The notes under the pieces: generated by a model
The model's database searches: none
What the model saw: the letters and a program-made list of their open reading frames with translations, nothing else
Told to the model about the DNA's origin: nothing
Shown here: piece by piece, positions 15,172 to 23,412 of the stretch
How the letters are laid out: each line of letters opens with the position of its first letter
How positions within the stretch are numbered: position 1 is the first letter of the stretch
Position numbers and translations under genes: made by a program
Assembly: GCA_049297615.1 (NCBI GenBank)
Contig: JBAQUQ010000118.1
Coordinates: forward strand, 1-39,787
DNA: 39,787 bases
Direction: 5' to 3'
Origin: JAEMQF01 sp049297615
GTDB lineage: Bacteria; Pseudomonadota; Gammaproteobacteria; Burkholderiales; Burkholderiaceae_C

Positions 15172-17585
15172 TCTTGATGCGCCGGCACCATGATGTCGCG
15201 ATTGCCGCTGCTCGACATCGCCGACACGAGGCCCGACTTTTCCATCTGTTCGAGCAGGCGCGCGGCCCGGTTGTAGCCGATGCGAAGGTGGCGCTGCACC
15301 AGCGAGATCGAGGCACGCCGGTGTTGCAAGACCACGGCCACGGCCTGGTCGTACATCGCATCGGTTTCGCTGCCGCCGGCCACCTCGCCCGCCGGGATAT
15401 CGCCGCTGTCGCCGTCGAGCGCCCCGCCTTCGAGAATGCCTTCGACGTAGTTCGGCTCGCCCTGGCTCTTCAGATAGGCCACGACGCGGTGCACTTCTTC
15501 GTCGCTCACAAACGCGCCGTGCACGCGAATCGGCACGCCGGTTCCCGAGGGCATGTAGAGCATGTCGCCCATGCCGAGCAGGGCTTCGGCGCCCATCTGA
15601 TCCAGGATCGTGCGGCTGTCGATCTTGCTGCTCACCTGGTAACTCAGGCGCGTCGGAATGTTCGCCTTGATGAGACCGGTGATCACGTCCACGCTGGGCC
15701 GCTGCGTCGCCAGGATCAGGTGGATACCCGAGGCCCGTGCTTTCTGCGCCAGGCGCGCGATCAGCTCTTCGATCTTCTTGCCCACCACCATCATCAGGTC
15801 GGCGAGTTCGTCGATCACGATCACGACGTAGGGCAGGCGCTCGAGCGGCTCGGGGGCTTCGGGCGTGAGGCTGAAGGGATTGGTCAGGGCCCGGTTTTGC
15901 TGATGCGCCTCGGCAATCCTCTTGTTGTAGCCGGTCAGATTTCGCACGCCGAGCCTGCTCATCAGCTTGTAGCGCCGCTCCATTTCGCCCACGCCCCAGG
16001 TCAAGGCGTTCGCCGCTTGCTTCATGTCGGTGACCACGGGGCACAGCAGGTGCGCAATGCCATCGTAGACGCTCATCTCGAGCATCTTCGGGTCGATCAG
16101 GATCATGCGCACGTCGCGCGCATCGGCCTTGTAGAGCAGGCTCAAGATCATCGCGTTGATGCCCACCGATTTGCCCGAGCCCGTGGTGCCGGCGACCAGG
16201 CAATGCGGCATCTTCGCCAGGTCGGCGACGACAGGCGCGCCGATGATGTCTTTGCCCAGCCCCAGGGTCAGCAGCGACTGCGCGTCGTTGTAGACCTGCG
16301 AGCCGAGGATTTCCGAAAGGCGAATCGTCTGGCGCTTGGCATTGGGCAACTCGAGCGCCATCGTCGTCTTGCCGGGAATGATTTCGACGACACGAATGCT
16401 CACCAGGCTCAGCGACCGCGCCAGGTCTTTCGCCAGGTTCACGACCTGGGCGCCTTTCACGCCGACAGCGGGCTCGATTTCATAGCGCGTGATCACCGGG
16501 CCCGGCGACGCCGCGACGACGCGCACCTCGACGCCGAAATCACGCAGCTTCTTCTCGATCAGGCGCGAGGTCATTTCCAGCGAGCCGCTCGATACCGTCT
16601 CCATGCGGATCGTCGCGATATCGAGCAAATCGACCTGGGGCAACCTGGTGTCGGCCAACTCGCTGAACAGCGGCTGCTGGCGCTCTTTTTCGACGCGCTC
16701 CGACTTCGCCACTTCGACCACGGCAGGCTGGATCAGAATCGGTTCATGGCCTTCGAGCAAAGCATGCTCGGCCTCGACGACGTGTTCGCGTTCGCGCAGG
16801 GCCACAGCGCCCAGGCGCCGGTCCTCCATGCGCTCGATGCGCCGCGCACGCCGGTCGCGCAGGCTCTCGATCCACGCGCCGATGCGCTCGGCCAGGCGCA
16901 GCCACGAAAACTGGAACGCCAGCGCGACACCGGCAACCCCTGCGGTGATCCAGAAAACCCCGGACCCGGCAAAGCCGAGCAGGGTGGTGCTGGTCGTGCC
17001 CAGGCTGTAGCCCAAGGCGCCGCCGGCGCGTCCGCCCGCGACCAGGCTTTCCCACTGGTAAAGACGCGTCCACTCCAGCGCCGTGCTGGCGCACAGCAGC
17101 AAGACCAGGCCGGGCCAGGTGGCCCAGCGCGCGGTGCGTGAATCGGCGTTCGCCGGATTCGATTCGGCCGGCGCGATGGACACGCTCGGCGCGTCGCGCA
17201 GTTGCAGTGCGAGCACGCCGAGCCACACCCGAGCCGCTACCGCGACCACCCACCACACCGAGTAGCCGAAGCAAAAGAATGCGAGGTCGGAGAACCATGC
17301 GCCCAGCACACCCACCAAGTTGCGCGTCGCTGGGCCGCTGCCCGAGGTGGTGAATGCAGCGTCGCCGGCGTCGTGGCTGACCAGGGCCAGCAGGGCGAGC
17401 AGCCATAACACGGCGCTGAGTGCGATCCACGCGCTTGCCGCGAAGACCATCCTGCCGCGCCAGGGAGCTTGACCCGCTGTTGCCGCGCCATGCGGCGCGC
17501 GGCCCGACGCGGCGCCGGACATGGCGCCCGATCGCGCGCCCGACGCGCCGCCTTCAGTGCGCAATGAACCCAGTGGAAAAGTCAT
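15168..17585 (-). CDS. ftsK: DNA translocase FtsK
   Basis: The 805-aa protein has four or so N-terminal membrane helices (about residues 48-70, 95-130, 155-170 and 195-225). A short linker follows, then the alpha/beta motor with Walker A VAGTTGSGKSVG near residue 465 and Walker B RMILIDPKMLEM near 495, and LAQKARASGIHLILATQRPS farther on. The C-terminal gamma winged helix (RRASISLVQRHLRIGYNRAA) recognises KOPS sequences. FtsK anchors at the septum and pumps DNA to the XerCD/dif site. The first 45 residues are a low-complexity alanine/glycine/serine tail, and a start farther in cannot be excluded. It overlaps lolA downstream, so the two are coupled. Confidence 0.95.
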   Translation of the reverse strand: MTFPLGSLRTEGGASGARSGAMSGAASGRAPHGAATAGQAPWRGRMVFAASAWIALSAVLWLLALLALVSHDAGDAAFTTSGSGPATRNLVGVLGAWFSDLAFFCFGYSVWWVVAVAARVWLGVLALQLRDAPSVSIAPAESNPANADSRTARWATWPGLVLLLCASTALEWTRLYQWESLVAGGRAGGALGYSLGTTSTTLLGFAGSGVFWITAGVAGVALAFQFSWLRLAERIGAWIESLRDRRARRIERMEDRRLGAVALREREHVVEAEHALLEGHEPILIQPAVVEVAKSERVEKERQQPLFSELADTRLPQVDLLDIATIRMETVSSGSLEMTSRLIEKKLRDFGVEVRVVAASPGPVITRYEIEPAVGVKGAQVVNLAKDLARSLSLVSIRVVEIIPGKTTMALELPNAKRQTIRLSEILGSQVYNDAQSLLTLGLGKDIIGAPVVADLAKMPHCLVAGTTGSGKSVGINAMILSLLYKADARDVRMILIDPKMLEMSVYDGIAHLLCPVVTDMKQAANALTWGVGEMERRYKLMSRLGVRNLTGYNKRIAEAHQQNRALTNPFSLTPEAPEPLERLPYVVIVIDELADLMMVVGKKIEELIARLAQKARASGIHLILATQRPSVDVITGLIKANIPTRLSYQVSSKIDSRTILDQMGAEALLGMGDMLYMPSGTGVPIRVHGAFVSDEEVHRVVAYLKSQGEPNYVEGILEGGALDGDSGDIPAGEVAGGSETDAMYDQAVAVVLQHRRASISLVQRHLRIGYNRAARLLEQMEKSGLVSAMSSSGNRDIMVPAHQE

Positions 17586-17633
17586 GCGCGCATTGTCGAC
17601 GATCGGGCGGCCCGTCCTGGCCGGTGCTGGCGC

Positions 17634-18299
17634 TCAACGGTTGGCCAAATCCTTGATGACCACCGAGCCGTTTTCCTGGGTCTGCACCATGCCGCGCTCT
17701 TCCAGGTCCTTCATGACACGGCTGACCATTTCACGCGACGCGCCGACGATCTTGGCCAAATCCTGGCGCGACACCTTGTTGCGGATGATCCTTTGCTCGC
17801 CGTCTTGTTCGGCCATCTCGAGCAGGGTGCGCGCCACACGGCCGTAGACGTCGAGCAGGGCGAGCGATTCGATCTGACGATCGGCACTGCGCAGGCGGTG
17901 CACCAGCCCGCGCATGATGGCGTAGGACAGGCTCGAGTTCTCGGGCAGGCAACGCGCGAACTCGGCGCGCCCGAGGATCAGCATATCGGTCTGGACTTCG
18001 GCGCGCACCGTGGCCGAATGCGGCTCGTTGTCGATGAGGCTCATTTCGCCCACATAGTCGCCGGGCTGGAGCACGGCCAGGATGACTTCGCGGCCGCGCG
18101 AATCGGCCGTCAGCACGCGTGCGCGGCCGGTCAACAAGATGAACAAGGCATTGGACTTCTTGCCGAATTCGACGATGATTTCGCTGCGTCGATAGCGGCG
18201 CTTGACCACAGCGTCGGCAATGCCCTGCGCCTGGTCATTGGTGAGTAGCGAGAACAGCGGGACACGCCGGATCAGGTCGAGATTGGAGAGCATCGCCAT
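17634..18299 (-). CDS. Crp/Fnr-family transcriptional regulator
   Basis: The 221-aa protein has an N-terminal cyclic-nucleotide-binding beta-roll (VEFGKKSNALFILLTGRARV, then GDYVGEMSLIDNEPHSATV) and a C-terminal HTH at about 170-195 reading VSRQDLAKIVGASREMVSR. The family's phosphate-binding-cassette pattern GEMSLIDxxPHSATV is close to that of Crp-type sensors, and the N-terminal cysteine cluster of FNR is absent, so an oxygen-sensing Fe-S role is unlikely. It is divergent from trxB with a 185-base gap and lies upstream of ftsK. Targets cannot be inferred. A second ATG, two codons in, is an alternative start. Confidence 0.9.
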   Translation of the reverse strand: MAMLSNLDLIRRVPLFSLLTNDQAQGIADAVVKRRYRRSEIIVEFGKKSNALFILLTGRARVLTADSRGREVILAVLQPGDYVGEMSLIDNEPHSATVRAEVQTDMLILGRAEFARCLPENSSLSYAIMRGLVHRLRSADRQIESLALLDVYGRVARTLLEMAEQDGEQRIIRNKVSRQDLAKIVGASREMVSRVMKDLEERGMVQTQENGSVVIKDLANR

Positions 18300-18484
18300 A
18301 CGGAATTGCCTTTCGTTATCGGGGTATTGATCTCACGTCAATGAACCGCGGCCGCAGCGATTGCTAACATTCCGCTCCCGGCTGCGGCCAGGGTGGGCAA
18401 TCTTACGGCGCCTTGCCGCGCTCACCAAGAACTTCCGCTGTTCCGCCGTTCACGCCACGCCAACCGACTCGAACCCCCCTGTCC

Positions 18485-19444
18485 ATGAGCCAGCCCTTGC
18501 AACACGCCAAAGTCTTGATCCTCGGCTCGGGCCCGGCCGGCTACAGCGCCGCCGTCTACGCCGCTCGCGCCAACCTCGCGCCCGTGCTCGTCACCGGCAT
18601 CGCCCAGGGCGGTCAACTGATGACGACCACCGATGTCGACAACTGGCCGGCCGACGCCGACGGTGTGCAGGGGCCCGAACTGATGCAGCGTTTTCAGCGG
18701 CACGCCGAGCGCTTCAACACGAAGATCGTCTTCGACCATATCAACAGCGTCGATCTGAGCGCGCGGCCCTTCAGCCTGATCGGCGACTCGGGGCCCTACA
18801 GCTGCGACGCTCTTGTCATTGCCACCGGCGCCTCGGCGAAGTACCTCGGCTTGCCTTCGGAACAAGCCTTCATGGGCCGCGGCGTCAGCGGCTGCGCGAC
18901 CTGCGACGGATTCTTCTACCGCGATCAAGACGTTTGCGTGGTGGGCGGGGGCAATACGGCGGTGGAGGAGGCGCTGTACCTTTCGAACATCGCGCGCAAA
19001 GTGAACTTGATCCACCGCCGCGACAAGTTTCGCGCCGAAGCGATCCTCATCGACAAGCTGATGGCCAAGGTGGCCAGCGGCAAGATCGAACTGCGGCTGT
19101 GGCACACGTTGGAAGAGGTGTTGGGCGATGAGAGCGGCGTGACCGGCGTGCGTCTGAAAAGCAGCCATGGCGGCGAGTCGAGCCAGCTCGCCGTGAACGG
19201 CTGCTTCATCGCCATCGGCCACCAGCCCAACACCGACATCTTCAAGGGCCAGTTGGAGATGAAAGACGGCTACATCGTCACGCGCAGCGGTCTCGCCGGA
19301 ATGGCAACGATGACCAGCATTCCAGGCGTCTTCGCCGCCGGCGATGTGCAAGACCATGTCTACCGGCAGGCCGTCACCAGCGCCGGATCAGGCTGCATGG
19401 CGGCTCTGGACGCACAGCGCTACCTCGAGCAGCAGGCAAGCTGA
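18485..19444 (+). CDS. trxB: Thioredoxin-disulfide reductase
   Basis: ATG at 18485 gives 319 aa. The FAD-binding GxGxxG motif is GSGPAGYSAAVYAARA near residue 15, and the redox-active CATC is at Cys137-Cys140 in the GCATCDGFF context. The NADPH-binding segment is VVGGGNTAVEEALYLSN with the 2'-phosphate HRRDKFRA motif. The C-terminal FAD motif is GVFAAGDVQDHVYRQAVTSAGSGC. It reduces thioredoxin with NADPH in the cytoplasm. Adjacency to an FtsK-LolA-RarA block matches the order known in enterobacteria, where lrp lies between trxB and ftsK; here a Crp/Fnr regulator holds that place. Confidence 0.97.
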   Translation: MSQPLQHAKVLILGSGPAGYSAAVYAARANLAPVLVTGIAQGGQLMTTTDVDNWPADADGVQGPELMQRFQRHAERFNTKIVFDHINSVDLSARPFSLIGDSGPYSCDALVIATGASAKYLGLPSEQAFMGRGVSGCATCDGFFYRDQDVCVVGGGNTAVEEALYLSNIARKVNLIHRRDKFRAEAILIDKLMAKVASGKIELRLWHTLEEVLGDESGVTGVRLKSSHGGESSQLAVNGCFIAIGHQPNTDIFKGQLEMKDGYIVTRSGLAGMATMTSIPGVFAAGDVQDHVYRQAVTSAGSGCMAALDAQRYLEQQAS

Positions 19445-19479
19445 GCGCCGCCGGAACCAGGCCTGGCCCCACCTGTCCA

Positions 19480-19510
19480 ATGACAAACGCGGCGCAAAGC
19501 CCGCTATACT
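19480..19510 (+). promoter_or_regulatory. Sigma-70-type promoter for rpmB-rpmG
   Basis: A -10 box TATACT at 19505-19510 is preceded by ATGACA at 19480-19485, a five-of-six match to TTGACA with a 19-base spacer (18 if TGACAA is used). The GC-rich run just downstream resembles a stringent discriminator (GCGCGGC). It lies 64 bases before the rpmB start, which fits ribosomal-protein promoters. Confidence 0.55.
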
Positions 19511-19573
19511 GCGCGGCTTCGCGGGCTGAGCTTGGCCGCGACCCTATTCAGTTCGATACCACTGGAAAACGTC

Positions 19574-19807
19574 ATGGCACGCGTCTGTCAAGTCACGGGC
19601 AAGCGCCCAATGGTCGGGAACAACGTGTCCCACGCCAACAACCGCACCAAGCGGCGTTTTCTGCCGAATCTGCACTACCGTCGGATTTGGCTGGACACCG
19701 AGAACCGCTGGGTTCGCCTGCGGATCACGAACGCCGCCCTGCGCCTGATCGACAAGCTCGGCATCGAACAAGTCGTGGCCGACCTGCGTGCGCGCGGCGA
19801 GATCTGA
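19574..19807 (+). CDS. rpmB: 50S ribosomal protein L28
   Basis: The 77-aa protein begins MARVCQVTGKRPMVGNNVSH, the invariant L28 N-terminus, continues NNRTKRRFLPNLHYRRIWL and ends DLRARGEI. The length equals the usual 77-78 aa. It lacks the CxxC zinc pair of some L28 forms (only one Cys, residue 5), as in many betaproteobacteria. It is followed by rpmG on the same transcript, the standard bacterial L28-L33 pair. Confidence 0.98.
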   Translation: MARVCQVTGKRPMVGNNVSHANNRTKRRFLPNLHYRRIWLDTENRWVRLRITNAALRLIDKLGIEQVVADLRARGEI

Positions 19808-19843
19808 ATTGGCTTGAAACGATTGAACTCCAGGAGATGAGCA

Positions 19844-20011
19844 ATGGCCAAAGGCGGACGAGAAAAGATCAAGCTGCAGTCATCGGCTGGCACCGGTCAT
19901 TTCTACACGACTGACAAGAACAAGAAAACGACGCCGGACAAGCTCGAGATCATGAAGTTCGATCCGAAGGCGCGCAAGCACGTGATGTACAAGGAAACGA
20001 AGCTGAAATAG
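19844..20011 (+). CDS. rpmG: 50S ribosomal protein L33
   Basis: This gene encodes 55 aa, MAKGGREKIKLQSSAGTGHF and then YTTDKNKKTTPDKLEIMKFD, the classic L33 of about 55 residues. There are no cysteines, so it is the zinc-independent (C-minus) form. AGGAG at 19832-19836 sits 7 bases before the ATG. It ends with a TAG at 20009-20011 followed by a strong terminator. Confidence 0.97.
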   Translation: MAKGGREKIKLQSSAGTGHFYTTDKNKKTTPDKLEIMKFDPKARKHVMYKETKLK

Positions 20012-20035
20012 GTGGATCGAGGCTTCGCCGAATAG

Positions 20036-20062
20036 AAAGGGTCGCCTGGGCGACCCTTTTTT
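20036..20062 (+). terminator. Rho-independent terminator after rpmG
   Basis: GGGTCGC at 20039-20045, a CCTGG-type loop and GCGACCC at 20050-20056 form a GC stem, followed by six T residues at 20057-20062; AAA just before the stem can pair with the T-tract. It lies 25 bases after the rpmG stop and faces the end of the convergent desaturase gene. Confidence 0.85.
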
Positions 20063-20083
20063 CATTCCCGCCGCGAAGCGGCA

Positions 20084-21307
20084 CTAGGCGTATGCCGCAC
20101 GCAGCTTGAGGGCGAATTCCTGCAGCGCGGCGATGCCGCTTTCTTCGGCTTTGCGGCACCAGGCCTGCAGATCGGCGACGAGTTGCTCGACCGACACATT
20201 GGTGCGCGTCCACAGCGCGCGCAACTCTTCGCGCATGCTGACCAGCTTTGCCAGGCGCGGGCTGATCGCAACGGCCTGTGCCAGTTGCGCCTTCACGCCC
20301 TTGGGGATCTTGTCTTCGTCGCGGTGCAGCCAGCGCTTGGCCAATTTCATGCTCGCCAGCCTGGCGTGCCCGGCAGAACCTTCAGCCTTGAGCCGGTCCA
20401 CTTCAGCGCGGCAGGCGCGACGCAGGTTGCCGGCGTATTTGGCCATCACTTCGTAGCGATTCGTGATGATTGCCTCAAGTGTCTTGGAGTCAGCCACGGC
20501 CTTGACTTCACCCAGCTTGAGCAACGGCGGCGTCTTGCGTACCCTGGCCAGGCCGAGCATGCCGAGAATGCGGATATAGGCCCAGCCGATGTCGAATTCG
20601 TATGCCTTCACCGACAGCTTGGCCGAGGTCGGGTAGGTGTGGTGATTGTTGTGCAACTCCTCGCCGCCGATGATGATCCCCCACGGCGAAATGTTCGTTG
20701 ACGCGTCGGGAGCTTCAAAATTGCGGTAACCCCACCAGTGGCCCAGGCCATTGATGATGCCCGCGGCCGTGACCGGAATCCACGCCATCTGAACCGCCCA
20801 CACGGTCGCGCCGATCGCGCCGAACAGCATCAGGTCGACGGCCAGCATCACGCCCACTCCTTGCCAGCTGTAGGGCGTGTACAAATTGCGCTCGAGCCAG
20901 TCGTCCGGGGTGCCGCGACCGTACTTTTCCAGCGTCTCGGCGTTCTTCGCCTCGGCCCGGTACAACTCGGCGCCGCGCAGCAGCACGGTGCGGATGCCGC
21001 GGGTCTGCGGGCTGTGCGGGTCTTCTTCGGTTTCGCACTTCGCATGGTGCTTGCGGTGCACGGCCACCCATTCCTTGGTTTCCTGGCCCGTCCCGAGCCA
21101 CAGCCAGAAACGGAAGAAATGCGCGGGGATCGCGTGCAAGTCCAGCGCCCTGTGCGCCTGGGCGCGGTGCAGGAAGATCGTGACCCCGGCGATCGTGATG
21201 TGCGTCGTCAGGAGGGTGAACAGGACGATCTGCCACCAATCGGCATCGAGCAAGCCGTGGGCCAGCCAAGCCACCAGTCCGTCACCGAGAGATGCGAGCA
21301 GATCCAT
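20084..21307 (-). CDS. Acyl-CoA/acyl-lipid desaturase, Delta-9 type
   Basis: The 407-aa membrane enzyme has all three histidine boxes of the di-iron desaturases: HRAQAH at 47-52, HRKHHA starting at His84, and HNNHH near residue 222. Hydrophobic segments flank the first box (residues 25-45) and the third (around 170-200). The sequence matches the stearoyl-CoA desaturase type that introduces a cis double bond, with electrons from a separate ferredoxin or cytochrome b5-type donor. A hydrophilic, helical C-terminal extension of about 120 residues (from about 290) is rich in Lys/Ala/Glu and is longer than in minimal bacterial desaturases. It likely controls membrane fluidity. The gene is monocistronic between rpmG and rsmB. 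Confidence 0.9.
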   Translation of the reverse strand: MDLLASLGDGLVAWLAHGLLDADWWQIVLFTLLTTHITIAGVTIFLHRAQAHRALDLHAIPAHFFRFWLWLGTGQETKEWVAVHRKHHAKCETEEDPHSPQTRGIRTVLLRGAELYRAEAKNAETLEKYGRGTPDDWLERNLYTPYSWQGVGVMLAVDLMLFGAIGATVWAVQMAWIPVTAAGIINGLGHWWGYRNFEAPDASTNISPWGIIIGGEELHNNHHTYPTSAKLSVKAYEFDIGWAYIRILGMLGLARVRKTPPLLKLGEVKAVADSKTLEAIITNRYEVMAKYAGNLRRACRAEVDRLKAEGSAGHARLASMKLAKRWLHRDEDKIPKGVKAQLAQAVAISPRLAKLVSMREELRALWTRTNVSVEQLVADLQAWCRKAEESGIAALQEFALKLRAAYA

Positions 21308-21434
21308 TCCAATGTCCTAAGAGGAGACGACGCTTCGAGCCGGCATTGTAGGTTCGGTTCCGTGCGGTGGATCTGAAGAAAATCGGGAGCCCTGGACGTG
21401 CCGACAATGAAAACTAGTACCGATTCGCCGCAAA

Positions 21435-22727
21435 TCAATTGCGAGTCCAGGCTGCGGCGAAGAATCCGTCGGTATTGTGGCGGTGCGGCCACAGCCTGAG
21501 GAATTTGCCCTCCACCAAGCTTTGCGCCATGGCCACGCGTGCGCCTGCCAGGACATCGGCCACCGGCAACTCGGCGAATTCGCGCGAATGCGCAGCGCTG
21601 AATTGATTCGCAACAGCCTGATTTTCGTCGTCCAACAAGCTGCAGGTGGCATAGACGAGCCGGCCGCCCGGTTTCAGCAGACGCGACGCGCCGTTCAGGA
21701 TGAGCGTCTGCTGGGCCTGTAAGGCCCGCACCGACTCGGGGCTCTGGCGCCATTTCATGTCGGGATTGCGCCGCAAGGTCCCCAGGCCCGAACAAGGCGC
21801 ATCGACCAACACCCGGTCGATCTTGCCGGCCAGGCGTTTGATGCGCTCGTCGCGTTCATGCGCGATTTGCAAGGGGTAGATGTTGGACAGGCCGCTGCGC
21901 GCCAAGCGCGGCTTGAGCGCCGCGAGCCGGTGTCCGGAGACGTCAAAAGCATACAGGCGCCCGGTGTTGCGCATCGCCGCGCCAAGGGCCAAAGTCTTGC
22001 CACCGGCACCCGCGCAAAAATCGACGACCATTTCACCGCGCCGTGCGTCGAGCATGAGCGCCAACAGCTGGCTGCCCTCGTCTTGCACTTCGACGTCGCC
22101 GCATCTGAAGACGTCGAGCTTTTGCAGTTGCGGTTTGCCCTGAATGCGCAGGCCCAGTGGTGAATAAGGCGTGGGCTCGGCGGCGATGCCTTGCTCGCCA
22201 AGCCGCGCCGCTGCGGCTTCGCGTTTGGTCTTGAACACGTTCACGCGCAGGTCCAGCGGCGCGACGCCCTGGCAGGCTTGCACCAAGGGCCAGAACTGAT
22301 CGCCGAGCTGGCTTTGCAGGGACTGGGCAAGCCAGGCCGGCAGGTTGTGCTGCAGGTGCTGCGGCAAACTCGATCGCTCGATTGCGGCGATTTGCCCCAG
22401 CCATTGCTGTTCGGATGGGCTCGATGCCGCGCGCAACACGCCTGCATCGCCCTGCCAGCCGAGCAGGGCCAGGCGCCGCTCGAGGGCGCCGAAGCCCGAT
22501 TGCGCCAGGTGCCGATAGCTCGGCAGGCGCCGGATCACGTCATACATGGTTTCGGCCAGGGCGTGACGCTCACGCGGCCCGAGTGCGCGATGCCCACGAA
22601 AGAAGTTCGAGACCAGAACATCGGCGGGCTGATCGAACTTCAGCACTTCGCGCAGCAACTCGCTGCTCAGGTCCAACAAGCTGTTCGAGCGCATCGTCAA
22701 TGGGCCATTCCAAAGCGGCGCATTCAC
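21435..22727 (-). CDS. RsmB/NOP-family class I SAM-dependent RNA methyltransferase
   Basis: The GTG at 22727 overlaps the purN stop (GTGA). This 430-aa enzyme has an N-terminal NusB-like helical part (about 1-135, VSNFFRGHRALGPRERHALAE...) and a Rossmann methyltransferase core with VDFCAGAGGKTLALGA for SAM binding. The two catalytic cysteines are in motif IV VDAPCSGLGTLRRNP and motif VI YATCSLLDDEN. These residues mark m5C rRNA methyltransferases of the RsmB type. In many bacteria this enzyme modifies C967 of 16S rRNA, and that role is likely but not proven here. Co-translation with purN is suggested by the overlap. Confidence 0.9.
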   Translation of the reverse strand: MNAPLWNGPLTMRSNSLLDLSSELLREVLKFDQPADVLVSNFFRGHRALGPRERHALAETMYDVIRRLPSYRHLAQSGFGALERRLALLGWQGDAGVLRAASSPSEQQWLGQIAAIERSSLPQHLQHNLPAWLAQSLQSQLGDQFWPLVQACQGVAPLDLRVNVFKTKREAAAARLGEQGIAAEPTPYSPLGLRIQGKPQLQKLDVFRCGDVEVQDEGSQLLALMLDARRGEMVVDFCAGAGGKTLALGAAMRNTGRLYAFDVSGHRLAALKPRLARSGLSNIYPLQIAHERDERIKRLAGKIDRVLVDAPCSGLGTLRRNPDMKWRQSPESVRALQAQQTLILNGASRLLKPGGRLVYATCSLLDDENQAVANQFSAAHSREFAELPVADVLAGARVAMAQSLVEGKFLRLWPHRHNTDGFFAAAWTRN

Positions 22728-23350
22728 GCCAGCAATTGCGCCGCACCGCTCGTGACATGAACCTTGCCGTCTTCGACGCGCAACAAGTCGCGCACCATCC
22801 AGCCCACGGCCAGCGGATAGAGCACATGTTCGCGCTCCAACACACGCTGCGCCAGGATGCTCTCGGTGTCGCCGGGCAACACGCGCACGAGCGCCTGCGC
22901 GATGATGGGCCCGTGGTCGAGTTCTGCCGTCACGAAGTGCACGGTCGCGCCCGAGACCTTGCAGCCCGCTTCGAGGGCACGCCGGTGCGTGTGCAAGCCG
23001 GTGAACGAAGGCAGCAAGGAGGGGTGGATGTTGACGATGCGCCCGGCGAAACGCTGCACGAAAGCATCGCCCAGGATGCGCATGAAGCCCGCCAGCACCA
23101 CGATGTCAGGCGCATAGCCCGCGACGACATCGGACAGGGCCATGTCGAAGGCCGCGCGCGTCGCGAACTCAGCGTGGTTCACGACGTGGGTCTGGATGCC
23201 GCACTCCCGCGCGAATTGCACTCCGGCAGCGTCGGGCCGATTGCTGACCACGGCAGCGATGCTGGCAGGCCACCCTTGTGACTCGCACGCCTCAATGAGC
23301 GAACGCATATTGCTGCCGCGCCCCGAGATCAGGATGACGATCGATTTCAT
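22724..23350 (-). CDS. purN: Phosphoribosylglycinamide formyltransferase PurN
   Basis: The 208-aa protein starts MKSIVILISGRGSNMRSLIE, with the conserved ISGRGSN phosphate-binding loop. The catalytic Asn107-x-His109 sits in IVNIHPSLLP, and the third catalytic residue is the Asp of ELDHGPIIAQ. It transfers a formyl group from 10-formyl-THF to GAR in the third step of purine biosynthesis. It lies divergent from trpS with 62 bases between the starts and overlaps the methyltransferase downstream by four bases. Confidence 0.97.
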   Translation of the reverse strand: MKSIVILISGRGSNMRSLIEACESQGWPASIAAVVSNRPDAAGVQFARECGIQTHVVNHAEFATRAAFDMALSDVVAGYAPDIVVLAGFMRILGDAFVQRFAGRIVNIHPSLLPSFTGLHTHRRALEAGCKVSGATVHFVTAELDHGPIIAQALVRVLPGDTESILAQRVLEREHVLYPLAVGWMVRDLLRVEDGKVHVTSGAAQLLA

Positions 23351-23412
23351 GCGCGCAGAAGTGTATCGGCCGCCTCATCCGCACAAGCTCACCCCTACAA
23401 TTTGCGCCCATC

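Noticed and set aside
15174..17141. 655-codon plus-strand open frame across ftsK
   Set aside because: It is the antisense of ftsK; histidine/aspartate-rich composition with no domain signs.
17634..18299. Crp/Fnr protein as a true FNR oxygen sensor
   Set aside because: The N-terminal cysteine cluster needed for the Fe-S cluster is missing; there is only one cysteine in the sensory domain.
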